Part shown: piece after piece, positions 52,375-60,293 of the stretch | Layout: each line of letters opens with the position of its first letter | How positions within the stretch are numbered: the stretch's first letter is position 1 | Assembly: GCF_000293885.2 (NCBI RefSeq) | Contig: NZ_CP010945.1 | Location: forward strand, 1,446,001 to 1,510,000 | Source of the DNA: Pseudomonas fluorescens NCIMB 11764 | GTDB lineage: Bacteria > Pseudomonadota > Gammaproteobacteria > Pseudomonadales > Pseudomonadaceae | Reading direction: 5' to 3' | Length of the DNA stretch: 64,000 bases | Made by a program: the position numbers and the translations under genes | The notes under the pieces: generated by a model | Told to the model about the DNA's origin: nothing | The model's database searches: none | What the model saw: the letters and a program-made list of their open reading frames with translations, nothing else

Positions 52375-52498
52375 TTTGGCCTCCTGCATTTCTGCGGCTG
52401 TTGTGAACCCAAAGAATAGAATCCTCTTGGGATATGTCAATGGGATATACGCAGCCTCTGACGAGAGGTCATATAGATTTTTGAGAGATGGCTTCCAT

Positions 52499-52534
52499 AA
52501 AAAACGGCCGCTGTCAGTGATGACAGGCGGCCGT
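52499..52534 (+). repeat. 36-bp terminator repeat, right copy
   Basis: Identical to 51674-51709, in direct orientation and 825 bp away. It lies just after the 3' end of the downstream 52555-53007 gene when read on its minus strand, where it also acts as a hairpin terminator. Confidence 0.85.
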
Positions 52535-52554
52535 CTTGTTTTTGACGACGGTGC

Positions 52555-53007
52555 TTACTCGGCTTTTTCTTCCTGCGCGTCCAGCGACTGGCGGTAGCTG
52601 TCCAGCGCATCGCCGAAGTCGGTGATGAACTGCGGATCGGTCAGCCAGGCCTGGGCGGCATCGCGGTCCATGCCGTCGGCCCACATGCGGTAGTCGATCA
52701 GCATGTCGGCGGCCAGGTGGGTGGCGGCCATGGCTTCGTTGTCGGCGTTTTCCATGTCCAGCAGTTCAGGCTGGTCGCTGATGATCTGCGCCAGGTTCGT
52801 CAGGAGGGTCAGCAGCATGTCGTTGCGGCTGGTGGCTTCCGCGTCGCGCATTTTGCTGAACATCGCCAGGGTGTATTCCGGGATCGGCTCGCCGATGTCT
52901 TCGATGTCATCGTCCAGCGCGGCGGGTTTTCTGCCGTGGATATTGATCTGGCGGGCTTTGATCTTGGCGCGTTTGGCGCGTTTCTGTTGCTTGTTCAGGG
53001 AGGCCAT
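52555..53007 (-). CDS. Hypothetical protein, paralogue of the adjacent gene
   Basis: 150 residues starting MASLNKQQKRAKRAKIKARQ, a Lys/Arg-rich N-terminus, with an acidic helical body (LTNLAQIISDQPELLDMENA, DRDAAQAWLTDPQFITDFGD). The upstream gene 53014-53430 has the same plan: MAS.NKQQKRA.RAK start, a similar middle and a W....P.F..D ending. The two are therefore tandem copies that have diverged. No named family recognised. The gene ends at the right 36-bp terminator repeat. Confidence 0.7.
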   Translation of the reverse strand: MASLNKQQKRAKRAKIKARQINIHGRKPAALDDDIEDIGEPIPEYTLAMFSKMRDAEATSRNDMLLTLLTNLAQIISDQPELLDMENADNEAMAATHLAADMLIDYRMWADGMDRDAAQAWLTDPQFITDFGDALDSYRQSLDAQEEKAE

Positions 53008-53013
53008 GGGAAC

Positions 53014-53430
53014 TCAGTTCGGTTTCTGTTGGGTTTGGGCTGCGATGGCTTCGGAAGCCGCCACGTAATCAACCTGGAAGGCTGGGGACTCGATCCACGC
53101 CAGGGCGCCCGCTTCGTCCACTTCGGTGGACCATTGGCGATACTCGATCAGCGCGGCAATGATGAAGTCTGTGGCGGTTTCTTCGCCTTCCTGCTCCAGC
53201 ACCAGCGCGAGCAACGGGTGTTCGAGGAAGGCTGCACACATGGCTTGCTGACTGATTTTTTCGGCATCGATCATTTCTTTGAACAGTTCGGTGAGGTCCA
53301 CCGATTCGAAGTCGATGCGATCGTCGTTCGGGTCCAGCTCGACCGGCGCAGCAGCCCGTTGGGTGCGGTTCTGCTTGGCCTTGGCTTTGGCGCGGGTGGC
53401 GCGTTTTTGCTGCTTGTTGGCGGAGGCCAT
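53014..53430 (-). CDS. Hypothetical protein, tandem paralogue
   Basis: 138 residues from ATG 53430 (MASANKQQKRATRAKAKAKQ); the longer frame to 53538 adds an unlikely leader. A basic N-terminus and a helical acidic body with WSTEVDEAGALAWIESPAFQ match the plan of 52555-53007, and the genes are 6 bp apart on the same strand. Function unknown. It lies 20 bp after the hydrolase stop (53451) and may belong to the same transcript. Confidence 0.7.
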   Translation of the reverse strand: MASANKQQKRATRAKAKAKQNRTQRAAAPVELDPNDDRIDFESVDLTELFKEMIDAEKISQQAMCAAFLEHPLLALVLEQEGEETATDFIIAALIEYRQWSTEVDEAGALAWIESPAFQVDYVAASEAIAAQTQQKPN

Positions 53431-53450
53431 GGGTTTTGATCCGTGGTGCG

Positions 53451-54431
53451 TTAAAAGGGCTCGCTGCGCGGTACTGTCCGCCCGGGGGGATCGGGGGGCA
53501 GTTCGCCGCTGTGCAGCCAGGACAATGCAATGGGCCATAGTGTGGCTTGGTATGCGCTACGAAAAAAGGCGAAATGTCCGACGACTGCTTCGCCGATGTC
53601 CTCGGGGGCGATTCGCAAGTGGGTGTTTGTGCCGCCGCTGAAGTAACGGAGCAGGCGTTCGATGGCCGGGATCGTGCCGTAAGGATCGTCGGTGATGCTG
53701 ATGGCCAGGGTCTTGGCTGTCATCGCCGCGAAGGGAAGCGAGCCTGTTTTCGCGCTGATCGTGCGACCGCTGGGGCGCGTTTCGTATCGGGCGGTGGGCG
53801 AACTCCAATCCCGCACTACACCCGCGGGCGTGTCTTCCAGCCAGCCGAGGCGCTTGCCGGGAAAATATCCGCAGACCAGCGTGATCAGCGGCATCACCAC
53901 ATGCCATTTGCCGACCATCCGCCAACGATGAGCAGGCGCATAGTCGCGCCAGTAGGCGAATTGCGCACCGACGGTCACCAGGCGCCGGATCAGATGCCCT
54001 GAGGCTCCCAGGCCCGCTGCACAGCCGCCAAAGCTGTGTCCGACGACATCGATGGGCTGGCCGGGAAATTCGCGCTGAGCGCGCTTGAGCATCGCCTCGA
54101 AATCCAGCGCGCCCCAGTCGGTCCATGAGGCGTCGAGATTTTTTAATGATGCAGGGCGTGACTCGCCAATGCCGCGGTAATCGTAGGTGATCACGTCGAA
54201 GCCGTTGGCGAGCAGGTATTCGGCGAATCGTGAGTAATGCCTGCAGCGGACCGAGGTAGCAGCGTTGATGATGACGACCGGGCGCGCAATGTCCTGAGAG
54301 GCATGCCGCCAAGTGAAGCCGCCAAGGTTGAAGCCGTCTGCAGCGGGCTCCCTGAACGGTTCGCCAGAAACGGAGGTTGGCAGCGGCAACTCGATTTGAG
54401 TGGGAGCCGGTGACGTGTCCTGCTGCAAATT
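53451..54431 (-). CDS. Alpha/beta hydrolase
   Basis: 326 residues from ATG 54431 (MNLQQDTSPAPTQIELPLPT). A nucleophile elbow GHSFGG lies in IDVVGHSFGGCAAGLGASG, with the oxyanion region VVIINAATSVRCRHYSRFAE and FDVITYDYRGIGESRPAS typical of alpha/beta hydrolases. The Ser in GHSFG is the likely nucleophile. The final His is expected in VGHFAFFRSAYQATLWP. The substrate is unknown; the GESRP motif is common to esterases and lipases. Confidence 0.8.
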   Translation of the reverse strand, partial: NLQQDTSPAPTQIELPLPTSVSGEPFREPAADGFNLGGFTWRHASQDIARPVVIINAATSVRCRHYSRFAEYLLANGFDVITYDYRGIGESRPASLKNLDASWTDWGALDFEAMLKRAQREFPGQPIDVVGHSFGGCAAGLGASGHLIRRLVTVGAQFAYWRDYAPAHRWRMVGKWHVVMPLITLVCGYFPGKRLGWLEDTPAGVVRDWSSPTARYETRPSGRTISAKTGSLPFAAMTAKTLAISITDDPYGTIPAIERLLRYFSGGTNTHLRIAPEDIGEAVVGHFAFFRSAYQATLWPIALSWLHSGELPPDPPGRTVPRSEPF

Positions 54432-54503
54432 CATCGACTTCGGACCTTTGCGGGTAGCTGCCAACGATAGTCTTCACACCGCTTATGAACAATCCATCCG
54501 CGG

Positions 54504-55562
54504 TTATAAGGGGATCTGATCGAGCAGTCGCTCTTCGATTGCAGCCTGTTCCCTGTCCAGTTCCGCGCGCAGTTCTTCTTCGCTGGGCAGGACTGTTTTG
54601 TATTTGCTGGCGAAAAGTTGTTCGTTGTCTTTCAGTACAGAGTATCGGACCACCGATTCATCTTTTTGCGCGCAGAGAATGATGCCAACGGTGGGGCCAT
54701 CCTCCGGTCCGCGTTTGAGGTCGTCATACATGCGTACGTACATGTCCATTTGGCCGACATCCTGATGGGTCAGTTCGCCGCGCTTCAGATCGAAGATGAC
54801 GAAACACTTCAGCAGGTAGTTGTAGAACACCAGATCGATGTAGAAGTCTTTGCTTTCGGTGCTGATGCGTTGTTGGCGAGCGATGAAGGCAAAGCCCTTG
54901 CCCAGTTCAAGCAGAAAGGCTTGAAGCTGATGGATCAGTGCCTGTTCGAGATTGGTTTCCTGAGTTAGCCCCGCGTTGGTCGAGCCAAGAAACTCCAGCA
55001 TCACCGGATCCCTGATGAAATCCCGTGGCTGTGCTTTCATTTTCTGGATATTAGTAGCGGCTTCCTGTTGGACTGCAGGTCGGTCGCGGCTTGTCAGCAA
55101 GCGTTCGTAGTAGAGAGTGTTGATCTGGCGTTCCAGGGCGCGAGATGACCAGTTTTGAATGGCTGACTCGTTCATGTACCAGTGACGGGCGTGGTCGTTA
55201 TCGACACGCAGCAATCGGCGATAGTGGGTCCAACTCAATTCGGAACGCACTGCGTCCCAAATTGGAAAGGTCTGATAAAAGTCCCGCATATAGCGCAGGT
55301 TGCGCTCATCGAAACCTTTTCCATACTGGGCAGTGAGGCCTTGTGCGAGCGTCGAAAGTAAACGTTTTCCGTATGCCGCCCGCCGGGCCCCCTCCTGCTC
55401 GAACTCCACAATATGCCTCCCAATCTGCCAGCAGGTTTGCACCTGGACCGTATCGACCACCCGTAGCACCTTCTGCCGTGCCTCACGGATCAGTTCGCCA
55501 AGGTTGCCTAATAGCGAGGCGAGTTGTGGGTCTTGAGAGTTATCGGGTTTAAGTGCGCTCAT
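54504..55562 (-). CDS. DUF1016 (YhcG-like) PDDEXK nuclease
   Basis: 352 residues. The N-terminal DUF1016_N part contains RQKVLRVVDTVQVQTCWQIG and AQGLTAQYGKGFDERNLRYM. The C-terminal PD-(D/E)xK nuclease has DFYIDLVFYNYLLKCFVIFDLKRGEL, where D...D-x-K supply the metal site, and QMDMYVRMYDD follows. YhcG-like proteins are stand-alone nucleases frequently found near mobile and defence genes. It begins ATG 55562 with AAGG upstream, and the downstream hydrolase is on the same strand, 72 bp away. Confidence 0.88.
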   Translation of the reverse strand: MSALKPDNSQDPQLASLLGNLGELIREARQKVLRVVDTVQVQTCWQIGRHIVEFEQEGARRAAYGKRLLSTLAQGLTAQYGKGFDERNLRYMRDFYQTFPIWDAVRSELSWTHYRRLLRVDNDHARHWYMNESAIQNWSSRALERQINTLYYERLLTSRDRPAVQQEAATNIQKMKAQPRDFIRDPVMLEFLGSTNAGLTQETNLEQALIHQLQAFLLELGKGFAFIARQQRISTESKDFYIDLVFYNYLLKCFVIFDLKRGELTHQDVGQMDMYVRMYDDLKRGPEDGPTVGIILCAQKDESVVRYSVLKDNEQLFASKYKTVLPSEEELRAELDREQAAIEERLLDQIPL

Positions 55563-55822
55563 GAGGTCTTCCGCGTCGATGTGAACAGGCAGAAGAGAAT
55601 TGCAGGAGAGGCAGGCGCGTTGATGCCGGGCGCTGCTGGTAAATCAGAAGGAAATCCCGATTGGTTTTGCGGGATCGCTCCGACGGCGATCCATGCTGGG
55701 GGAATACATCGTGTAGTCCATTTCGCAGTGACCGCAAGATCCAATCAATCTAAAACCGCCCGCACTCAGGGAAATCAAAATCAGGTAACGAATGGGTTCT
55801 GCGGAGCCCGGGAGTACCCATC

Positions 55823-56272
55823 ATGAAACACGTCCATGCATTCATTCTGCCGCTCGCCGCCGTGGGGCTGTTGATGTTTCCCGTCATGCTGCAGGCGGCC
55901 AGTCTGGAGCCGATCGACAGTTCAGGCGTTCAAATTCAGCGGCAAGAGCAAAACGGGGTTGCCTATCTTTCCGGTGGCGTCGGCGAGGATGAGGTGAAGG
56001 CTATCCAGCAGGCCACCGGTTACAACCTGCACATGACTTTTGCGATTGGGCCCGAGAACAAATACGTCCCCGATGTTCAGGTGGCCATTCAGAAAGCCCA
56101 AGGGCCAACCGTGCTGACCCTGAGTGAGGCTGGCCCGCTGGTATACGTTCAATTGCCGCCTGGCAAGTACACCGTTATCGCAACGCGCAATGGCGAGGAA
56201 CGACGTGATACGGCGGATGTGGGAAGCGGAGCGGCTCGCAATCTGGTCTTTCATTGGAATAGCGCCGAATAG
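55823..56272 (+). CDS. Secreted hypothetical protein
   Basis: 149 residues with signal peptide MKHVHAFILPLAAVGLLMFP and AQAAS-type cleavage at about residue 25-26. The mature region has an all-beta look with TVLTLSEAGPLVYVQLPPGK and YTVIATRNGEERRDTADVG, resembling the carboxypeptidase-regulatory or transthyretin-like domain family, in which TVIA..G.....T is common. It is periplasmic or outer-membrane. It stands alone, facing the TSUP gene convergently. Confidence 0.65.
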   Translation: MKHVHAFILPLAAVGLLMFPVMLQAASLEPIDSSGVQIQRQEQNGVAYLSGGVGEDEVKAIQQATGYNLHMTFAIGPENKYVPDVQVAIQKAQGPTVLTLSEAGPLVYVQLPPGKYTVIATRNGEERRDTADVGSGAARNLVFHWNSAE

Positions 56273-56279
56273 CCGGCAA

Positions 56280-57071
56280 TCACAACCAAGCCAACGACTC
56301 GAGGACCGCAACGCGCAAAGGATTGCTTTCCACGCTTAGCAGCTTGATGGCCAAAGCGCAGCAGACCACGATCAACATGGGTTTGATCAGCCGTGGACCG
56401 ACGCGAACAGCGGCTCGTGCGCCCAATTGAGCGCCGATGAAGGCTGCCAATGCCATGGCTATGGCAATCGGCCAAATAATCACACCCTTGGTAATGAAGA
56501 CCGACAAAGAACCCAGGTTGCATGAGGCGTTGGCCAGTTTGGTAAAACTCATGGCCCGCATCATGCCCAAGCCGCACAGCAGTACAAACCCGACAATAAA
56601 GAAAGAGCCCACGCCGGGGCCAAATATGCCGTCGTAAAAGCCCAGGATCGGCGCGACGGTAAACGAAAAAAGCAGAATGCCGATTCTCTTGCGTCGATCT
56701 TCATTGGCCAGCTTGGGAGAGAGAGCAAAGTAGATAGCCACCAGAATCAGCATGACCGGCACGCAAACTTCCAGATAGCGCTTATCAATAGAGCTGACCA
56801 GCAAGGCACCACTGGCGCCGCCAATAAATCCGCAGATCACCAGGAAACGGCCTTCGCGCCACTCGATCATTCCTTTGCAAGCAAAGGTGACAGTGGCCGA
56901 AACAGTTGCCGAAGCGGCCTGGAACTTGTTCGTTGCTATGGCGCTGATCGGATCTACACCGGCCAGAAACAAGGCAGGCAAGGTGATCAAGCCTCCACCA
57001 CCGGCAATTGCATCAAAAAAACCGGCGCAAAAAGCGACAAGCGCCAACATGCCTATTAAATCCCAAGACAT
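56280..57071 (-). CDS. TSUP-family (TauE/SafE-like) transporter
   Basis: 263 residues, about eight membrane helices. The N-terminal motif GFFDAIAGGGGLITLPALFL with DPISAIATNKFQAASATVSA is the TSUP signature, and the duplicated second half has GFYDGIFGPGVGSFFIVGFV. TSUP proteins export small sulfonated or carboxylated compounds or take up metabolites. The substrate cannot be named. The start overlaps the end of the upstream 57056-57817 gene, indicating an operon. Confidence 0.9.
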   Translation of the reverse strand: MSWDLIGMLALVAFCAGFFDAIAGGGGLITLPALFLAGVDPISAIATNKFQAASATVSATVTFACKGMIEWREGRFLVICGFIGGASGALLVSSIDKRYLEVCVPVMLILVAIYFALSPKLANEDRRKRIGILLFSFTVAPILGFYDGIFGPGVGSFFIVGFVLLCGLGMMRAMSFTKLANASCNLGSLSVFITKGVIIWPIAIAMALAAFIGAQLGARAAVRVGPRLIKPMLIVVCCALAIKLLSVESNPLRVAVLESLAWL

Positions 57072-57817
57072 TTCATTCCCTCTTTTATCGTTATTGGCCC
57101 GTAATCACATGACCGTCCTTCTGCCAGGCAGTGGGTGACGCCGATTTTTTCCAGAATGGGAGGCAGCGGAATGACCCGTGTAGGTTCCAGGCTCGGGTTC
57201 CACAGGGCGGAAAGTATGAGCGACGACGGAGAGGGCGAGTGCCCGTCTTTCGCGTTCACAGCGCACCAGTAAGGCGCCTCGGTGTGCGGGCCAAGCGCGA
57301 GGCCGGAATGGGAGCTCAGTTCTTTGATTTCCGGCTCGGCATTGATTTTGGTAAGTCCGCCACCCTTGAAGTTGGCGACCAATCGAACCAGCTTTCCTTC
57401 GTTGTCCATGTCATAGGCAAAGGCACTGTTATCCACCAGTTTCAACAAGATCTGATTACGGGCAGCCAGGCAAAGGACGTCGTATCGATTTTCCAGGGAT
57501 GCCAGGTCTGGCAGTTCATTTGGTGGGCTGGCATCGGTGATTTTTTGCAGCCCTTCAAAGATCAACACGCAAACAAGGCCATTGGAGAAGGTCGCCAGCA
57601 GTTCGCATTGGTCTGTCGAAAGCGAGAGCTTTAATTCGATGGCTGCCAGAGAGGCTTTGGACTGGGCGCCTGGCACCTGCGGCCCGCCGATGGCGGCCAG
57701 TTCTTCGGCGAGTCTGTGCAGCAACATCGACTGCCGAATATCAAAGCTGAAAATCCTGATGTCCTGTTCAGTAAAAAACTCAGCGTTTTCGACGTCCTGT
57801 TTGATGGCGTCAGTCAT
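57056..57817 (-). CDS. Hypothetical protein, possible truncated Fe(II)/2OG dioxygenase-like
   Basis: 253 residues. Start ATG 57817 is preceded by AGGGATG. The centre has LRVDEEIKELSSHSGLALG-type sequence followed by HTEAPYW, then SLILSALWNPSLEPTRVIPL. This resembles the H-x-(D/E) metal site and following strand of clavaminate-synthase/TauD oxygenases (..LHTE..YH....). The usual second half with the distal His and Arg is missing. It may be a truncated or reduced member, and I am not sure of this. It overlaps the TSUP transporter start, so the two form an operon. Confidence 0.4.
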   Translation of the reverse strand: MTDAIKQDVENAEFFTEQDIRIFSFDIRQSMLLHRLAEELAAIGGPQVPGAQSKASLAAIELKLSLSTDQCELLATFSNGLVCVLIFEGLQKITDASPPNELPDLASLENRYDVLCLAARNQILLKLVDNSAFAYDMDNEGKLVRLVANFKGGGLTKINAEPEIKELSSHSGLALGPHTEAPYWCAVNAKDGHSPSPSSLILSALWNPSLEPTRVIPLPPILEKIGVTHCLAEGRSCDYGPITIKEGMKCLGI

Positions 57818-58077
57818 TGTCTACATCCCTGTTGTGTCTTTGCTCCCGGTTATGCGGCAGCGCCTCCTCCGATACTGCCCAATCCGATGGTCAGCGTATG
57901 TCATCCATTTCCGTTAAAGCATGCGGAGCGTTCCGGTAGACCCGAGAGACTGTCGAGACTCAGCTCTTGAAAGCTTTACAGGCGCTGGCTGGCGTAGTGG
58001 CAGGGCGTGGTGAATTGATGCTTTGTCCGGCGCTTCGATAGTGACTGGGACAGTGATCACCAAATCCCGGGCATAAA

Positions 58078-58106
58078 AAAACCCTGAATCTTGCGATTCA
58101 GGGTTT
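58078..58106 (-). terminator. Intrinsic terminator next to tRNA-like att site
   Basis: Hairpin AACCCTGAATC / GATTCAGGGTT around TTGC. Read on the minus strand it is followed by a run of T. It sits immediately before a tRNA-3'-end-like sequence. Confidence 0.8.
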
Positions 58107-58114
58107 TCGGTATT

Positions 58115-58137
58115 TGGTGCCAGAGACGGAATCGAAC
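58115..58137 (-). other. tRNA-3'-end-like sequence, probable att site
   Basis: The complement reads GTTCGATTCC then GTCTCTGGCACCA, i.e. a T-loop (TTCGATTCC) running to a CCA end, but one base shorter than a standard tRNA end. No tRNA body is upstream of it; an AT-rich sequence without a gene follows. A fragment like this is what an integrating phage or island leaves at its edge when it uses a tRNA 3' end as attB. Confidence 0.55.
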
Positions 58138-58311
58138 TTGATTATTAAGCTGCTGAATTTGTTTGATAATTTGTAGTATGCAATAAAGATCTACTCACAA
58201 ATCTACTCACTATTTACAATCTTGCTCGCTTTTTTGGCGCTCACTTGCTCGTTGTCTAAGGCAGATTTCCTAATTTTGTAATTCGATGAACGGTCGTAAG
58301 AGTGGATGTCA

Positions 58312-58524
58312 CTATTCTCTGCGAGAGGCTTCCACCTGTTCTTTGCTCCAGGCCAATACCTCTGACTTGACCCAGGCTACGGCTCGGCCGCCCAGCTTCA
58401 CTTGTTTTGGGAAAAGGCCTTGGTTTGCCATCATGTAAATCTTGGTAGTGCCGAGGCCGACCAGCTTCTTTACCTCTGGCAAACGGATGAATTCGATGTC
58501 TTGCTCGTTTAATTCAGTGCTCAT
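58312..58524 (-). CDS. AlpA-family regulator 1
   Basis: 70 residues with the AlpA-type winged-helix: FIRLPEVKKLVGLGTTKIYM, then GLFPKQVKLGGRAVAWVKSE and LAWSKEQVEASR. This pattern (FPKQVKLG.R.VAW) is the typical AlpA excision-control family of prophages and islands. A second such gene lies 48 bp upstream. It marks the left end of the prophage-like region. Confidence 0.85.
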   Translation of the reverse strand: MSTELNEQDIEFIRLPEVKKLVGLGTTKIYMMANQGLFPKQVKLGGRAVAWVKSEVLAWSKEQVEASRRE

Positions 58525-58572
58525 TGGTCCGCTCCTAGCTGCAAAGGGGTCAGCCTTACGCTTTCAAACCAT

Positions 58573-58764
58573 TCAATTGCCCAGGTTCGGATCGGACATC
58601 CATTTAGCGATTGCTGACTGACGCCAGGCCACCGAGTTGGGGCCTATCCTGACCTGTTTTGGGAAGGTGCCTTCCCTGATGCGACGATAAACCGTGTTTC
58701 GCCCAAGGCCGGTGATGTGAAGCATCTCGTCGAGGCGCAGGAAACGATCAATGCTTTCTGTCAT
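58573..58764 (-). CDS. AlpA-family regulator 2
   Basis: 63 residues. DRFLRLDEMLHITGLGRNTV continues as YRRIREGTFPKQVRIGPNS, VAWRQSAIAKWM. It has the same fold as the preceding gene and shares the FPKQV(R/K)(I/L)G motif, so the two are paralogues or separate phage-derived copies. The start overlaps the stop of the next upstream gene by 4 bases, showing an operon. Confidence 0.85.
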   Translation of the reverse strand: MTESIDRFLRLDEMLHITGLGRNTVYRRIREGTFPKQVRIGPNSVAWRQSAIAKWMSDPNLGN

Positions 58765-59015
58765 CTCCGGATATCTCTCAGTGTTGGCGGCGCCTGTCGC
58801 GGTCTACCGACTTTCGGCGCCTTGTTCTCGCCGTCCCGGCATGCGCGTAGGAACTCCCGCACGTCCTCCTTGAGCCAGCAGTGTCTGGCACCCATCTTGA
58901 AGCTCTTGGGCAGCCAGTCCACGCCCCGGCGCATTCCCTCTCTGACAGACGCTTCAGTTCGGCCAAGCATCGTTGCCAGGCCGACAACAAACACCACTTC
59001 GCATTCATCGTCCAT
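58761..59015 (-). CDS. Small DNA-binding protein of the AlpA cluster
   Basis: 84 residues from ATG 59015 (MDDECEVVFVVGLATMLGRT). It has a winged-helix-like SFKMGARHCWLKEDVREFLR, similar in layout to AlpA and excisionase proteins but more divergent, and a basic C-terminus (GRPRQAPPTLRDIRR). It overlaps the next AlpA gene. Likely an additional regulator of prophage excision or integration. Confidence 0.6.
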   Translation of the reverse strand: MDDECEVVFVVGLATMLGRTEASVREGMRRGVDWLPKSFKMGARHCWLKEDVREFLRACRDGENKAPKVGRPRQAPPTLRDIRR

Positions 59016-59040
59016 ATGCAATCCTTGTTCTGCTGTTGGC

Positions 59041-59259
59041 TTATGTCGTGCCCTGAGCCTTGAGTCTGGCCAACCCCTGATTGATATGTCCGGCGTTTTC
59101 GCCGATCGCGTTCAACGCAGTCCGAATATTGTCGCCGGCCTCGTCATACCCTTGGCTTTCGACTAACAGGGTCAGCTCCATCAGAGCTGCCTCCAACGCA
59201 AGTTGGTTGTGATACATGCGCTCAAGGACATCAGGGAGAGAGTATTCAGGGGAGGACAT
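59041..59259 (-). CDS. Small hypothetical prophage protein
   Basis: 72 residues starting MSSPEYSLPDVLERMYHNQL. It is all-helical and Ala/Leu-rich (ALEAALMELTLLVESQGYDE). No known motif. It is upstream of, and on the same strand as, the AlpA cluster, 25 bp from it, so it is probably in the same operon. A 210-bp stretch upstream (59260-59469) holds no clear gene apart from a G-rich run near 59405. Confidence 0.5.
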   Translation of the reverse strand: MSSPEYSLPDVLERMYHNQLALEAALMELTLLVESQGYDEAGDNIRTALNAIGENAGHINQGLARLKAQGTT

Positions 59260-59469
59260 CGCTTCGACTCCGTTCGAGAAAACGAAAGCGTAGCAGCGTT
59301 GCTCAATCAGAGCCGTTCATGGGGTTACTTTCGTGACGGTCGTCGGGGATCATTCGAGGTCATCCATGGGGTGTTTCTCCAAAAGGGCGTTCGACTTTGT
59401 TTTGGGGGGGGGCTGCCTCATTCATGGGGTTGTTTCGCGCAACGATTCATTCAACGTCGTTCGATGCTG

Positions 59470-59709
59470 CTAAAGACGCATTTCCCTGATGATTCGCCGC
59501 GGCTCAGTGCCTAGGGATAGCGCGCGCCTCGCATCTTTGGTGAGCTGATCGAGCGCCTGCTCCTCAAACGCTGCCGCCATCGCGCTGGCCTTCCTGACAA
59601 TCAGCAGCGCCAGCTCCGGCGGAAACTCCACCTTGTCGGCGGGCAGGTAGTCGCAATCGATAACGGACATGGGGTGGTCCTCGCAGATGTGGTCGTGTTC
59701 AACGGTCAT
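59470..59709 (-). CDS. Small hypothetical protein
   Basis: 79 residues starting MTVEHDHICEDHPMSVIDCD; the M at residue 14 is a possible alternative start. It has two cysteines and a helical C-terminal half (LLIVRKASAMAAAFEEQALD). No family recognised. It precedes the gene-free stretch 59710-60293, which contains several GTCAA-type short direct repeats (about 60026-60070) and nothing coding that I can support. Confidence 0.45.
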   Translation of the reverse strand: MTVEHDHICEDHPMSVIDCDYLPADKVEFPPELALLIVRKASAMAAAFEEQALDQLTKDARRALSLGTEPRRIIREMRL

Positions 59710-60293
59710 TGAGTTGGCGTTCGTTTATCTGATAACTGCCGTGATCCCGGTAGTTTGCTTTGGCGCGCACGGCGGGGCGCGACGACCAATACCAGTCGAG
59801 ACTACCGGAACTGGTAATTTCGGCGCTCAGGGATTCCCTTGCAAGCTGGGGGGGGGCAGACCAGTCTGCGGTTTTCCCCATGCTAGCGCCCGCCACCACT
59901 GATAAATCTCCATTGACGGGCATTCCAAGAATATTTGACGGCCGCGCTCACAGCTACGCCGATAAGTCCGCACCAGCCCTTACAGAGCAAGGTGTCCAGC
60001 CAGGCGCTGACCCATGGTCGTCCCGCGATTCGTCAAAGCCTGTCAAATATTCCGTCAAGGCTGGTCAAGGATCTAGCCATTCTGGACGGGTACGGCGCTC
60101 GGATGTGCTGCGATTGTCTGCATACCAGGTGAACCGCTGCTTTCCGGGGAGTCAGGTTCGTGTGGATGGTCGCAATGAGATGTGTGAGGTTGAGAGAGAA
60201 TGGCCAGGAACGGCAGAGCTGCAACCAAAAAGCAGACCTGTACGCTCTTATTGATTTACTGCCAAAATGCACGATCAATAAGCGCAGAAGGAT

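Noticed and set aside
58115..58137. A second tRNA gene
   Set aside because: Only a 3' end is present and it is one base short of a normal tRNA end; there is no anticodon arm.
59760..60254. Plus-strand frame of 164 codons before the GHKL gene
   Set aside because: No domain, no ribosome site, low-complexity Ser/Arg composition and a repeat-bearing stretch.
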